A stretch of DNA of 64,000 nucleotides from contig NZ_BPFX01000014.1 of NCBI RefSeq assembly GCF_019655855.1, positions 248,001 through 312,000 on the forward strand. The letters run 5' to 3'. The first letter of the stretch is position 1; every line of letters starts with the position of its first letter. Positions 19,764 through 28,861 of this stretch are shown piece by piece. The notes under the pieces are model-generated. The model was not told where the DNA came from and did no database searches. It saw only the letters and a list, made by a program, of their open reading frames with translations. The stretch comes from Pseudomonas paralcaligenes (lineage in GTDB: Bacteria; Pseudomonadota; Gammaproteobacteria; Pseudomonadales; Pseudomonadaceae). A program made the position numbers and the translations under genes.

Positions 19764-20066
19764 TTACAGGACGAGTATGGCCTGCGCCAGTTCGAGGTCA
19801 CTCGCCCGCAGCTCCGGCAGGCGGTCGCGGACATGCCGCAGGGCCGCCTCCAGGCGGGCACCACGGATATCGCCCTGGCTGGCGATGAAACTGGCCGCAT
19901 CGTCCCTGGCCTCGCGCACCACCTTGTCGTCGAAGGCCGACGAGGTGACATCGCTGATGCCATCCACCGTGTTGACCATCGCGTCGGTGGTCACGACGAA
20001 ACTGCTCGCGTTCGCCGACAGGCTGACCCCGAGGGCCAGCGCCGCCAGCCAATATTTGCCATGCAT
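19764..20066 (-). CDS. DUF2388 small secreted protein
   Basis: A 100-residue protein with a clear Sec signal peptide (MHGKYWLAALALGVSLSANA, cleavage about residue 20). The mature part has SFVVTTDAMVNTVDGISDVTSSAFDDK, typical of DUF2388, a Pseudomonas-restricted periplasmic family of unknown function. It is divergent from dusA and convergent with the upstream oxidase. Confidence 0.85.
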   Translation of the reverse strand: MHGKYWLAALALGVSLSANASSFVVTTDAMVNTVDGISDVTSSAFDDKVVREARDDAASFIASQGDIRGARLEAALRHVRDRLPELRASDLELAQAILVL

Positions 20067-20198
20067 GATGCAAGCTCCTGTATTGCGGACTGATTTCGGT
20101 CGGGGAGATTACCCGTGGCCTCGTTGAAGGTATAGCAGCCACCCTCGCTGAGGTAGAATGCCCGGCCGCGTCCCGCTCCAGTATCTTCCGGCTCCTTC

Positions 20199-21191
20199 AT
20201 GCAGAATTCCTCCCCTCGCCCAGCCCTCTCCCGCCGTTTCTCCGTGGCGCCGATGATGGACTGGACCGATCGCCACTGCCGTTTCTTCCTGCGCCAGCTG
20301 TCCAGCCAGGCGCTGCTGTATACCGAGATGGTCACCACCGGCGCCCTGCTGCATGGCGATGCGCAGCGCTTCCTGCGCTACCACGACTGCGAGCACCCGC
20401 TCGCCCTGCAGCTGGGCGGCAGCGATCCGGCGGACCTGGCCGCCTGTGCACGGATGGCGGAGGCGCATGGCTACGACGAGGTCAACCTGAACGTCGGCTG
20501 CCCCAGCGACCGGGTGCAGAACAACATGATCGGCGCCTGCCTGATGGGCCATCCGCAGCTGGTGGCCGATTACGTGAAGGCCATGCGCGACGCCGTGACC
20601 ATACCGGTGACGGTCAAGCACCGCATCGGCATCAACGGCCGCGACAGCTACGCCGAGCTGTGCGACTTCGTCGGCACCGTGCGCGATGCCGGCTGCACCA
20701 GTTTCACCGTGCATGCGAGGATCGCCATCCTCGAAGGCTTGTCGCCGAAGGAGAACCGCGAGGTCCCGCCGTTGCGCTACGAGGTGGCGGCGCAGTTGAA
20801 GCAGGACTTCCCGGAGCTGGAGATCATCCTCAACGGCGGCATCAAGACGCTCGAGGAATGCCAGCAGCACCTGCAGACCTTCGACGGCGTGATGCTGGGG
20901 CGCGAGGCGTATCACAACCCCTACCTGCTGGCCCAGGTCGACCAGGCGCTGTTCGGCCTCGACAAGGCCGTGATCGGCCGGGCCGAGGCCCTGACGCGCC
21001 TGCGCCCCTACATCGAGGCGCACCTCGCCGAAGGCGGCGCCATGCATCACATCACCCGTCACGTTCTGGGGCTAGCCCAGGGCTTCCCGGGCGCGCGCCG
21101 CTTCCGCCAGCTGCTCTCGGTGGATGTGCACAAGACCCGCGAGCCCCTGGCGCTGCTCGACCAGGCCACCGAACTGCTCGCCGGCCGCTGA
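20199..21191 (+). CDS. dusA: tRNA-dihydrouridine(20/20a) synthase
   Basis: A 330-residue FMN TIM-barrel enzyme. It begins [18 protein letters not shown] after a short leader, has the catalytic cysteine in [14 protein letters not shown], and carries [11 protein letters not shown] and [10 protein letters not shown] phosphate-binding loops. It reduces U20/U20a in tRNA D-loops. One variation: the usual HARKAWL of DusA is HARIAIL here. A compact dusA-tal order is shared with other Pseudomonas. Confidence 0.97.
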   Translation: MQNSSPRPALSRRFSVAPMMDWTDRHCRFFLRQLSSQALLYTEMVTTGALLHGDAQRFLRYHDCEHPLALQLGGSDPADLAACARMAEAHGYDEVNLNVGCPSDRVQNNMIGACLMGHPQLVADYVKAMRDAVTIPVTVKHRIGINGRDSYAELCDFVGTVRDAGCTSFTVHARIAILEGLSPKENREVPPLRYEVAAQLKQDFPELEIILNGGIKTLEECQQHLQTFDGVMLGREAYHNPYLLAQVDQALFGLDKAVIGRAEALTRLRPYIEAHLAEGGAMHHITRHVLGLAQGFPGARRFRQLLSVDVHKTREPLALLDQATELLAGR

Positions 21192-21267
21192 AAAGCCCGA
21201 GCCAGACGTTGAAGCGCCCCTCAGGGCTCGGGTAAGGTCGAGGTCATCGCAAAGACAGGGCCTCGTC

Positions 21268-22191
21268 ATGACCTCCAAGCTGGACCAACTCAAGCAGTTC
21301 ACCACCGTGGTCGCCGACACCGGCGACCTCGACGCCATCAGCCGGCTCAAGCCGGTGGACGCCACCACCAATCCCTCGCTGCTGCTCAAGGCCGCCGCCC
21401 TGCCCCGTTACGCCGAGCTGCTGGACCGCGCCGTGAGCGCCTGTGACGGCGACCTGGGACTCGCCTGCGACCGCTTCGGCGTGGCCGTCGGCCAGGAGAT
21501 CCTCAACGTGATCCCCGGGCGGATTTCCACCGAGGTGGATGCCCGTCTCTCGTTCGACACCGAGGCTACCCTGGCCCGCGCCGAGCGCATCATCGGCCTC
21601 TACGAACAGGCCGGCGTCGGCCGCGAGCGGGTGCTGATCAAGATCGCCTCCACCTGGGAAGGCATCCGCGCCGCCGAGCGCCTGGAAAAGGCCGGCATCC
21701 AGACCAACCTGACGCTGCTGTTCTCCTTCGCCCAGGCCGTGGCCTGCGCCGATGCCGGAGTGTTCCTCATCTCGCCCTTCGTCGGGCGCATCTACGACTG
21801 GTACAAGAAGGCCGAGGGCCGCGACTTCGTAGGCGCGGAAGACCCCGGTGTGAAGTCCGTTTCACGCATCTATCAGTACTACAAGGCCAACGGCTACTCC
21901 ACGGTGGTCATGGGCGCCAGCTTCCGCAACCTCGGCCAGATCGAACAGCTCGCCGGTTGCGACCGCCTGACCATCAGCCCCGAGCTGCTGCAGCAACTGG
22001 CCGACGACCAGGGCGAGTTGCCGCGCGTGCTCACGGCGAGCACGGGCGAGCCCCGCCAGGCACTGGACGAGAGCGCTTTCCGCTGGGCCATGAACGAGGA
22101 CGCCATGGCCACCGAGAAGCTGGCGGAAGGCATCCGCCTGTTCGCCCGCGACCAGGAGAAGCTGGAGGCCCTGCTGGCCGCACGCCGCTGA
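21268..22191 (+). CDS. tal: Transaldolase
   Basis: A 307-residue transaldolase B type, starting [20 protein letters not shown]. It has [13 protein letters not shown] near residue 32 and the Schiff-base lysine in [17 protein letters not shown]. It transfers dihydroxyacetone units in the pentose phosphate pathway. The ATG at 21268 gives the standard length; the longer frame upstream runs through the dusA tail and is not used. Confidence 0.97.
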   Translation: MTSKLDQLKQFTTVVADTGDLDAISRLKPVDATTNPSLLLKAAALPRYAELLDRAVSACDGDLGLACDRFGVAVGQEILNVIPGRISTEVDARLSFDTEATLARAERIIGLYEQAGVGRERVLIKIASTWEGIRAAERLEKAGIQTNLTLLFSFAQAVACADAGVFLISPFVGRIYDWYKKAEGRDFVGAEDPGVKSVSRIYQYYKANGYSTVVMGASFRNLGQIEQLAGCDRLTISPELLQQLADDQGELPRVLTASTGEPRQALDESAFRWAMNEDAMATEKLAEGIRLFARDQEKLEALLAARR

Positions 22192-22204
22192 TTTCGGAGA
22201 AAAC

Positions 22205-22240
22205 AAAAGGGGCGATGTCCGTGCGGACATCGCCCCTTTT
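22205..22240. terminator. Strong bidirectional terminator between tal and the STAS gene
   Basis: A stem of about 16 bp, AAAAGGGGCGATGTCCG with its complement, with A and T tracts on both sides. Confidence 0.9.
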
Positions 22241-22254
22241 CATATCGATGACGG

Positions 22255-22749
22255 CTAGCTGCGCTCCAGCGCGCTCACCAGGTCGTGAAAGGCCTCGCGA
22301 TTGGACTCGTTGAGCCCCATGAGGATGCGGTGCGCTTCCAGCACCTTGGCCTTGACCACCTCTTCCGACTGATCCTGGGACGGCAGGTCGCTCAGGCATT
22401 CCGGGCAAGGAATCGGCCGGTCGACGATGTTGAACACCTGATCGAAGCCCATGGACTGCAGCAGGCGCGTGATGTCCTCGTGGGTGGTGACCACGGTGGG
22501 CAACAGGCCGATCTTCTGCCGGGAGAGGATGGACAGCTTGGCCAGCAGGCCAAGGGTGGTGCTATCGATGCTACGGGTTTCCGTCAGGTCGATGACGATC
22601 GCCGAAAAATTCAGCGCCGTGAAAATCTTCTCGATCGTTGAATCCAGTGCCGAACACAAGGTCAGGCGGACTTCGCCGACGAACTTCAGGACGAAGGTTC
22701 CGTCCTGCTCAGCGAACTGGATCCTACCGGGGCTATTCCCAGGGTTCAT
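22255..22749 (-). CDS. rssC: STAS-domain anti-sigma factor antagonist
   Basis: A 164-residue protein: STAS domain in residues about 10-105 with the DLTETRSIDSTTLGLL segment, whose serine is the expected phosphorylation site. It then has a C-terminal extension carrying CPEC and helical parts. It starts with an ATGA overlap to the end of the rssB-like phosphatase gene, so the phosphatase probably dephosphorylates this antagonist in a partner-switch pathway. The symbol follows recalled Pseudomonas usage. Confidence 0.85.
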   Translation of the reverse strand: MNPGNSPGRIQFAEQDGTFVLKFVGEVRLTLCSALDSTIEKIFTALNFSAIVIDLTETRSIDSTTLGLLAKLSILSRQKIGLLPTVVTTHEDITRLLQSMGFDQVFNIVDRPIPCPECLSDLPSQDQSEEVVKAKVLEAHRILMGLNESNREAFHDLVSALERS

Positions 22750-23930
22750 GCAAGGTTCCTGCTCAACACCAGCAAGGCAATATCATCCGGCATATCGCGC
22801 AGATTGGCCAGACCGAAGACCTGGCGCAGCCCGTCGAGAGTGCCTCCGGCCTCGCTCACCAGCCTGGGGAGCGCGGCCTCCTTGTCTTTGAGCGTGTCGC
22901 CGGGCAAAAGGTCCAGAATACCGTCGGACATCAGGCTCAGGCTGAAGGACTGCGGCAGCTGCACGGCCAGGTCGCCGTAGCTGGCGTCCTCGAACAGCCC
23001 GACCGGCAGGCCGCGGCCTTCCAGGTAGCTCGCCTTGCCCTCGCTGAACAGCACCGGCAACGGCAGGTGGCCGCCGACGCTGTAGGTCAGCTGGCCGGTC
23101 TCCTCGTCGATCACGCCGCCCAGCATGGTCACGTGCTTGCCCAGCTTGCAGTTGAGCAGCCCGCGGTTGATGTGGGCGAGCACGTCGGACGGCTTGAACT
23201 CGGGCAGCACGCCATTGCGCCGCCACTCGTAGAGCAGGCGCGTGGTCATGAACTTGAGCAGCACGGTGACGAACGCCGACGAGGCGCCGTGACCAGAGAC
23301 ATCGGCCAGATAGAAGGCCACCCGTCGCTCGTCCACCCGGAAATAGTCGACGAAATCGCCGGACAGATAGAGAGAGGGAATGATCTGGTGGGCGAACTCC
23401 AGGCTGTCGGCCTGCCAGGGCGTGTTCGGCAGCATATTCATCTGCACCTGGCGCCCGGCGTTCTGGTCTTCCTGCAGCAGGTGCAGGCTGGCCTGCAGCT
23501 CGCGGTTGGCGGTTTCCAGCTTCTCGCGGTAGCGCTGGTTCTCCAGGCGCAGGTGAGAGCGATCCAAGGCGCGGCGCACCGAATGCTCCAGCACGGCCAG
23601 GTCTTCCAGCGGCTTGATCAGATAGTCGGCGGCGCCCAGGCGCAGGGCCTCGACCGCATCGCTCATCACCCCGGCACCGGACACGACGATGACCGGGACT
23701 TCGCTGTTGAGCGCGTTGATCCGGCGGATCAGCTCGAGACCGTCGATCTGCGGCATGCGCAGATCGCAGATGATCACCTCGGGCCGCTCGCGCTCGAACA
23801 CCTCCAGCCCTTGCAACCCGTTCCCGGCCTGCAGGACCTGGAAACCGCTGTCGTCGAGGTAGGCCGCGAGGCTCGCACGCACCACCTCGTCATCATCGAT
23901 AATCAGCAGCTTGGCGCTGGTTTTATGCAT
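22746..23930 (-). CDS. rssB: Response regulator with PP2C-type phosphatase output
   Basis: A 394-residue protein. The receiver domain (1-120) has IIDDDE, the phospho-acceptor in VIICDLRMPQIDG, and the switch lysine in YLIKPL. A helical linker (about 125-185) leads to a SpoIIE/PPM phosphatase domain with SGDFVDYF and ADVSGHGASS metal-binding motifs. It matches Pseudomonas RssB in length and neighbours. The start is MHKTSAKLL at 23930; upstream in-frame sequence looks non-coding. It overlaps the STAS gene by ATGA, indicating translational coupling. Confidence 0.93.
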   Translation of the reverse strand: MHKTSAKLLIIDDDEVVRASLAAYLDDSGFQVLQAGNGLQGLEVFERERPEVIICDLRMPQIDGLELIRRINALNSEVPVIVVSGAGVMSDAVEALRLGAADYLIKPLEDLAVLEHSVRRALDRSHLRLENQRYREKLETANRELQASLHLLQEDQNAGRQVQMNMLPNTPWQADSLEFAHQIIPSLYLSGDFVDYFRVDERRVAFYLADVSGHGASSAFVTVLLKFMTTRLLYEWRRNGVLPEFKPSDVLAHINRGLLNCKLGKHVTMLGGVIDEETGQLTYSVGGHLPLPVLFSEGKASYLEGRGLPVGLFEDASYGDLAVQLPQSFSLSLMSDGILDLLPGDTLKDKEAALPRLVSEAGGTLDGLRQVFGLANLRDMPDDIALLVLSRNLA

Positions 23931-24142
23931 GGGCCATCCAGGCAAACGACGCCGGAGAAGTTGAATTTGGCGCCTCGGAACAGACTGTACACCTGTGCTC
24001 GGACGATTCAAGGCGCAGACGGTACTCCCATCCGCCGGGCGATTCAAGCGGCCAGCCGATTGTCGCCAGGCGCCTTTACACCGCAAATCGGCGGGAGTTA
24101 TAAGACCCTCCAGAGAGCGTCCCAAAACAAGAGGATAGGTCC

Positions 24143-24442
24143 ATGAGCCAGAACGATCGCGCCTACAGCGAGAAACGCGACTTCATCCGCATGCGACTGG
24201 AAGCCCCCGTCACACTCCACCACGCCGGCAAGGAAATCCAGGCCCAGTGCCTCGACCTCTCCAGCACGGGCATGCAGGTGGAAGCGGACTGCCAGGTGGC
24301 CATGGGCGACAGGGTGAAGGTCCACATCCCTTCCGAGCACAGCGAACTGAAAGGGCTGGAAGCCGAGGCCGAGGTGGTGCGGATCATCCAGCTGGAAGAC
24401 GGCCGGAGTTCGATCGGCCTGGCCATCCTGTCGATGACCTGA
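24143..24442 (+). CDS. PilZ-domain protein
   Basis: A 99-residue single-domain PilZ. EKRDFIRMR carries the arginine-rich motif and DLSSTGMQVE the D/NxSxxG motif, so c-di-GMP binding is plausible. It is divergent from rssB and may act with this signalling locus. It is followed by a terminator. Confidence 0.92.
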   Translation: MSQNDRAYSEKRDFIRMRLEAPVTLHHAGKEIQAQCLDLSSTGMQVEADCQVAMGDRVKVHIPSEHSELKGLEAEAEVVRIIQLEDGRSSIGLAILSMT

Positions 24443-24461
24443 TCCGCAGGCGGAAAGAAAG

Positions 24462-24485
24462 AAGGCGGCCAATGGCCGCCTTTTT
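24462..24485. terminator. Terminator after the PilZ gene
   Basis: A stem, AAGGCGGCC with GGCCGCCTT, followed by a T run; it sits between the convergent PilZ and mlaA genes. Confidence 0.85.
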
Positions 24486-24501
24486 CATTGCCGCGAACGG
24501 C

Positions 24502-25203
24502 TCAGAAGTCGTCCACCACCTCGCCATCCTTCACGCGGAACTCGCGGTTCTGCAGATAGGCGTTGCGGATGAAGATGTACTTGTCGCCGGTCATCATCTT
24601 TTCCGCCGATAGCAGGCTGGCGCGGGTATCGATCACGTTGACGGTGCGGGTGACGTTGCGGGTCGGTACATGGTCGATGTAGGGGTACGGGCCGAGGTAG
24701 CCGTCGGGAATCTTGGCGCCGGCGTCACGCACAGTGCTGGGCCCGAGGAACGGAATCACCAGGTAGGGGCCGCTGCCCAACCCCCAGGCGCCCAGGGTCT
24801 GGCCGAAGTCCTCGTCGTTGCGCTGCAGGCCCATCTCGCTGGCCACGTCGAAGAAGCCCAGCAGGCCGAAGGTGGTGTTGAAGATCAGGCGGCTGCCGTC
24901 GACGCCCGCATCGTGCACCTTGCCCTGCAGCAGGTCGTTGGCCAGGTTGCCGACGTCGCCGATATTGCGGAACACGTTGTGCACGCCGTCTTCGAGGAAC
25001 TGCGGGGTCACCGCCTGGTAGCCCTTGGCGACGGGCTTCAGGGCGTAGGTGTCGAGCGTATCGTTGAAGCGGAAGATCGGGCGGTTAAAGCTCTCCCAGG
25101 GGTCTTCCTCGGCCGCGTTCGCCGCCAGCGGCAGCACGGCCATCGCGGCACAGGCACACAGGCGGCCCAGACGATCGAGCCAGCTCGCACCGATCATTCG
25201 CAT
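24502..25203 (-). CDS. mlaA: MlaA/VacJ outer-membrane lipid asymmetry protein
   Basis: A 233-residue protein from the ATG at 25203, preceded by GGGGAG 7 bp upstream (an ATG 15 bp earlier is less well placed). A signal peptide ends at about LAANA. The MlaA hallmarks DPWESFNRPIFRFND, GLLGFFDVA and GPYLVIPFLGPST are present. MlaA takes misplaced phospholipids from the outer membrane for the Mla pathway. No lipobox cysteine follows the signal segment, unlike E. coli MlaA. Confidence 0.94.
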   Translation of the reverse strand: MRMIGASWLDRLGRLCACAAMAVLPLAANAAEEDPWESFNRPIFRFNDTLDTYALKPVAKGYQAVTPQFLEDGVHNVFRNIGDVGNLANDLLQGKVHDAGVDGSRLIFNTTFGLLGFFDVASEMGLQRNDEDFGQTLGAWGLGSGPYLVIPFLGPSTVRDAGAKIPDGYLGPYPYIDHVPTRNVTRTVNVIDTRASLLSAEKMMTGDKYIFIRNAYLQNREFRVKDGEVVDDF

Positions 25204-25319
25204 TTGCAGTCTCCCCATCGCATCAGTAGTGTGGCGGCCCGTGGCCAGCCGGATATCCTTGCAGGCCGCGCAGTATAAACGTCGCTGTCCCGTATGGCAG
25301 CAGCATAGTGGACTCCAGC

Positions 25320-25736
25320 ATGTCGGAAAAACGCCTGCTCCATACCGCCCATATCCCGGTGCGCTGGGGCGACATGGACAACTACGGCCACGTCAACAAC
25401 ACCGTCTACCTGGAATACGTCCAGGAAGCGCGGGTGGCCTGGTTCGCCAGCGTAGGCCTGGACATCGACCACGACGCCCAGGGGCCGGTGGTGCTGCAGA
25501 CCCTGCACACCTACCTGAAGCCGGTGGTCCACCCCGCCACCGTGGTGGTCGAACTGTACGCCGGCCCGGTCGGGCGCAGCAGCCTGGTGGTCGAGCACCG
25601 CCTGAGCACCCTGGAAGATCCGCAGAACTGCTACGGAGAGGGCCACTGCAAGCTGGTGTGGATCGACCACGGCGGCAATGTCTCGGTGCCCGTGCCCGAC
25701 GACGTGCGCCGGGTGATGGGCGTCGATCCGTCGTAA
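25320..25736 (+). CDS. Hotdog-fold acyl-CoA thioesterase (4HBT family)
   Basis: A 138-residue YbgC/4HBT-type enzyme. RWGDMDNYGHVNNTVYLEYVQEAR holds the catalytic aspartate and the N-terminal helix of the fold. It likely hydrolyses acyl-CoA in the cytoplasm. The start is the ATG at 25320; a GTG at 25308 lies upstream without support. It is divergent from mlaA and adjacent to the HAD-like gene. Confidence 0.9.
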   Translation: MSEKRLLHTAHIPVRWGDMDNYGHVNNTVYLEYVQEARVAWFASVGLDIDHDAQGPVVLQTLHTYLKPVVHPATVVVELYAGPVGRSSLVVEHRLSTLEDPQNCYGEGHCKLVWIDHGGNVSVPVPDDVRRVMGVDPS

Positions 25737-25793
25737 CCGGATCGTCACAGGCGCTCGCTACCCTGCCCCGAACGCTTCGGGAAACGAATCGCC

Positions 25794-26456
25794 ATGCCAG
25801 CCCCCCAGTTCACCGCCCTGCTGTTCGGCCTGACCGGTTGCCTGGTCGACCACGGCGCCCGCACCCTGCCGGTCGCCCTGCAGCATACGGGGCTGCGCCA
25901 CTGCCCCGCAGACCTGCGGCAACCGCAGCTGCTGGACAGCCTGCTCGCCAGCGCGGACGAGCGGGCCGAGGCGCTGCCCGGCGTGATCGAGCTGCTGGAG
26001 GAGCTGGCGCTCCAGCGCCTACCCCATGCCGCCCTGGACGAACTGCCCGCCGAAGTCGCGTGGCGACTGGCAAGCGCCCTGCCCCGCGACGTCACCCTCT
26101 GCTGCACCGGAGACGCCCGCCCCTGGCCAGCGCCTGACAGCCTCTGGCAGGCGCTGGCCCAGTTGCAGGTGGAGTGCCTGGAAGGCTGCGTGCTGATCGC
26201 CAGTGAGCCGCGCCTGTTGCAGGCAGGACTGAATGCCGGGCTCTGGTGCATCGGCCTGGCCAGCTGCGGCTCGTCGTGCGGGCTGGCCCTGGCCGACTGG
26301 CAGGCCCTGCCCGCCGCCGAGCGCGAGAAGCTGCGCGCCCAGGCCACCCTGGAGCTGTACCGGCTCGGCGCCCATTCGGTGATCGACCACCCCGGCGAGT
26401 TGCCGGCATGCCTGCACGATCTTGCGGCGCGCCGGGACAAGGGCGAAAAACCCTAG
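25794..26456 (+). CDS. HAD-like hydrolase family protein, divergent
   Basis: A 220-residue protein that resembles phosphonatase-like HAD proteins. It begins APQFTALLFGLTGCLVDHGARTLP, where the usual DxDxT/V nucleophile motif is replaced by FGLTGCLVD, so the canonical first aspartate is missing. Later segments include LPGVIELLEELA and LEGCVLIASEPRLLQAGLNAGLW. The lost nucleophile suggests no phosphatase activity or a binding role. Family call moderate. Confidence 0.7.
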   Translation: MPAPQFTALLFGLTGCLVDHGARTLPVALQHTGLRHCPADLRQPQLLDSLLASADERAEALPGVIELLEELALQRLPHAALDELPAEVAWRLASALPRDVTLCCTGDARPWPAPDSLWQALAQLQVECLEGCVLIASEPRLLQAGLNAGLWCIGLASCGSSCGLALADWQALPAAEREKLRAQATLELYRLGAHSVIDHPGELPACLHDLAARRDKGEKP

Positions 26457-26494
26457 CCACGCCGCAGCAAACGACGTGGTAGTTGAATGTATCG

Positions 26495-26941
26495 TTAGGC
26501 TCCTGCGACGAACTCGAAGCGATAGCCCTCGAAAAAACGGAAGCTGGAGGCTTCCATTTCTTGCAAGTTGACTGAAATTTCGCCTACCAGAATAGGTGGC
26601 TCTTTTTTGTCATTGCACTAAGCATCAATGCAATCGAGGTCATGGCCGCCAGCCAATATTGATCTGAATACTTCTAAAACCTGTAGCGTTGCATCTATAT
26701 CTTCTTGATCTTCTGGCCACCAGTCTACCGGCTGAGAAAATCCGAGGTCTGCCGAGCCTCGGTCAAGGTGCCTAAAATCGCAGCTACAACCATCCTTTGA
26801 ACCAAGAAACCATTTTTGGGGATACTGCAGAAGCTCTGCCTCTGGGACTCCGGAGATGCTTCTTGAGAACTGCATTAAAGGCGTATTTAGCAGGGTTAAA
26901 TCCACCTCTGATGTGGTGCTGATTACGGTCATGTAGCACAT
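26495..26941 (-). pseudogene. Conserved hypothetical gene interrupted by an in-frame TAG
   Basis: The frame starts at ATG 26941 (MCYMTVISTTSEVDL), carries KWFLGSKDGCSCDFRHLD and PVDWWPEDQEDIDATLQ, and hits TAG at 26618-26620 just after DLDCIDA. The same frame continues another 40 codons to TAA at 26495 with sequence that still looks coding (EPPILVGEISVNLQ, FRFFEGYRFEF). I recall full-length relatives that continue past DCIDA with a tryptophan, so TGG to TAG is likely. The 107-residue product may be truncated and non-functional or still partly folded. Function unknown. Confidence 0.65.
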
Positions 26942-27020
26942 GGTGAAACCTAACGGTTGGTCAAGGGCGGGATTTAGCTCATCCAACGAGCGAAGCAAAC
27001 GGCTTGAACCATTCTCTGTC

Positions 27021-27224
27021 TTATTTCCAAAGCTGGCCTTCACGCACGACCCTACAGTGGTAGCAGCCACTCTCTTTACTGTTGATGTTGCACCACTCAT
27101 GGTTACCTTCTGCCTGTTCGCAGTCGGCTCCTTTGGCAGCAACACCCCAGTCAATTATCAACCAAGGCAGATGGCTTTTGAGCCAAGTTCTAAAGAAATA
27201 TGGATCACTGAAATATTTAGGCAT
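27021..27224 (-). CDS. Small conserved protein with HEW...CYHC motif
   Basis: A 67-residue protein starting MPKYFSDPYFFRTWL (ATG 27224, with AAGGGGGG just upstream). It has SHLPWLIIDWGVAAKG and ends with NHEWCNINSKESGCYHCRVV, a pattern I recall from small uncharacterised proteobacterial proteins. The two cysteines of CYHC plus two histidines could bind metal. It lies on a lower-GC patch 79 bp upstream of the interrupted gene, in the same direction. Confidence 0.6.
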   Translation of the reverse strand: MPKYFSDPYFFRTWLKSHLPWLIIDWGVAAKGADCEQAEGNHEWCNINSKESGCYHCRVVREGQLWK

Positions 27225-27285
27225 TGGCAACCCCCCTTGCAAAGATACATAAAGCAAGGTTAATGAAAACTAGCCAAGGGCTGTG

Positions 27286-27678
27286 TCAGGCCTCCCCCGA
27301 CTTCAACGAACTATTAGTCAAAGCCAGCCCCAATACCGGCACAATCAGCATATACAAGTACTGATCCCAGTATACGGACAAGCCGGCAATAAGCCCTGAC
27401 ACATGTAGCCAAGGATTCATCAATGCGAGAAAAGAAGCAATCGCTGCTGCGTAGGCAAGAACATAGCTTGTCGTCTCCCTCGCCCCGAAAAACACTAACA
27501 GCAAAGATGCTGCCGATGAAATTACAACAGTTGGCAAGGCTGAAATTACAAACGAGTACAGCTCAATCCAGTTGTGCTCTGGAGTCGGCCGTGCCACCAG
27601 ACCCCCAATCAGAGAAACCGCTAGCCACGGGACGGAAGCGCCAACAATGATTGCTAGAATATGGTTTCTGAAATTCAT
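27286..27678 (-). CDS. Hypothetical membrane protein
   Basis: A 130-residue hydrophobic protein with about four predicted membrane segments: ILAIIVGASVPWLAVSLIGGL, FVISALPTVVISSAASLLLVFF, VLAYAAAIASFLAL and YMLIVPVLGLAL regions. No family recognised. It is part of the lower-GC block and runs with its neighbours on the minus strand. Confidence 0.6.
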   Translation of the reverse strand: MNFRNHILAIIVGASVPWLAVSLIGGLVARPTPEHNWIELYSFVISALPTVVISSAASLLLVFFGARETTSYVLAYAAAIASFLALMNPWLHVSGLIAGLSVYWDQYLYMLIVPVLGLALTNSSLKSGEA

Positions 27679-27772
27679 CGGTGCTTCACTCTGGTTGACA
27701 TGTGGTTAGAAGTTGGGATTTAGCCCGACCCAACGAACAACATGAGCCCTTTGAGCATATTGCCATGTACAT

Positions 27773-28165
27773 TTAATCAAGCTGCTCGGTAATGCTTGAA
27801 AAATATGACATTGAAATGATGGCGCCGATTCCAATCACGAGAAAATAGGAAATTAATGAGTCGAATCCACCTTGAACGATAAGCCCAAACATCGGCGTAA
27901 TAAGCCCGGAAACTATGACTGTTATTAGAAACAACGTTCTCCCCCACCTCTTAAGCTGGTGAAGACCAACTAGAGAAATCAATGTGACCCCGGTGATAAT
28001 GTAAGGAATAGGGCCGTAAAAACTGACCCGCCCTCCATACCCATTCCAGCTTAAGGCGTCAAGTTCTTCTTGACTGTACATAAGATGCCATGCATATGGC
28101 ATAAGAATGTACACCAAATATAGTAGAAAGGTTGCCACAACAACTTTCTTAAAGAATCCCTTCAT
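27773..28165 (-). CDS. Hypothetical membrane protein
   Basis: A 130-residue protein with about four predicted membrane segments, starting MKGFFKKVVVATFLLYLVY. A basic stretch (LKRWGR) separates membrane segments two and three. No family recognised. It is similar in size and style to the neighbour at 27286 but not obviously a duplicate. Confidence 0.6.
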   Translation of the reverse strand: MKGFFKKVVVATFLLYLVYILMPYAWHLMYSQEELDALSWNGYGGRVSFYGPIPYIITGVTLISLVGLHQLKRWGRTLFLITVIVSGLITPMFGLIVQGGFDSLISYFLVIGIGAIISMSYFSSITEQLD

Positions 28166-28525
28166 GATTTCCTCGACCGAACATAACTGTTATTGAGCGA
28201 AGTCACTGCCGCATAATGCTCTTGCAAAATGTCACAGGGCAGCCTTATACACTAATTTCTTGGTATCCATGCGAGCAAAGAAAATCAAACGCGACATCGG
28301 TGGAACGAAAATCGACACACCCGAAGACTATGTATGAGCACAAAGGCTGTCTAGAGAGGTGTCGAAAAATGCGGTTTGGTCTTGACTCCTACCAGAAAAC
28401 CCTGACACCCAAAACTTGCCCTGGATCAGGCGAGCGTCGCCGGCCTGGATTAACCTTCAGCCAGATGCAGCGAACCCGGAGCGCAAGGTCCGGTCCACTC
28501 TGCGATAGCCATAAAGGAGACGACC
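28166..28525. other. Intergenic stretch at the right edge of the low-GC block
   Basis: About 360 bp without a supportable gene. The first part is AT-rich and the last 100 bp return to high GC. An AAAGGAG just before 28526 is the ribosome binding site of the DUF4404 gene. No repeats or attachment duplication seen. Confidence 0.4.
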
Positions 28526-28789
28526 ATGTCCGCACGCCTGCAGCACCATTTCCAGCAACTGCGCGAGGAGCTCGCGACCGACGCGCCGCTGGACGTCGAT
28601 GATCGCGCCGCGCTGCTCGAGCTGATGCAGGAGATCGACCTCAAGCTGGCCAGGGAACTGGCCAGCGACCCCGACGCCACCCTGGTCGACGGCGTCAATC
28701 TGGCGGTCGAGCGCTTCGAAAGCCAGCACCCCACCCTGACCGGAACCCTGCGCAACATCCTGCAGAGCCTGGCCAACATGGGTATCTGA
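28526..28789 (+). CDS. DUF4404 family protein
   Basis: An 87-residue helical protein: MSARLQHHFQQLREEL, a middle LLELMQEIDLKLAREL, and FESQHPTLTGTLRNILQSLANMGI at the C-terminus, the typical DUF4404 layout. Function unknown; found widely in Pseudomonas. AAAGGAG lies 8 bp before the ATG. Confidence 0.88.
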   Translation: MSARLQHHFQQLREELATDAPLDVDDRAALLELMQEIDLKLARELASDPDATLVDGVNLAVERFESQHPTLTGTLRNILQSLANMGI

Positions 28790-28805
28790 TTTTCGCCCCG
28801 TAACG

Positions 28806-28843
28806 AAAAACGCCCCCTCCGGTCTGGCCGGAGGGGGCGTTTC
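28806..28843. terminator. Bidirectional terminator between DUF4404 and deaD
   Basis: A stem of about 14 bp, AACGCCCCCTCCGG with its complement, with an A tract upstream and a T tract downstream. Confidence 0.9.
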
Positions 28844-28861
28844 TGCACATCGACTTCTGAA

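Noticed and set aside
26942..27154. N-terminal extension of the interrupted gene
   Set aside because: It runs antisense-frame through the CYHC protein gene; MCYMTVIS matches the family start.
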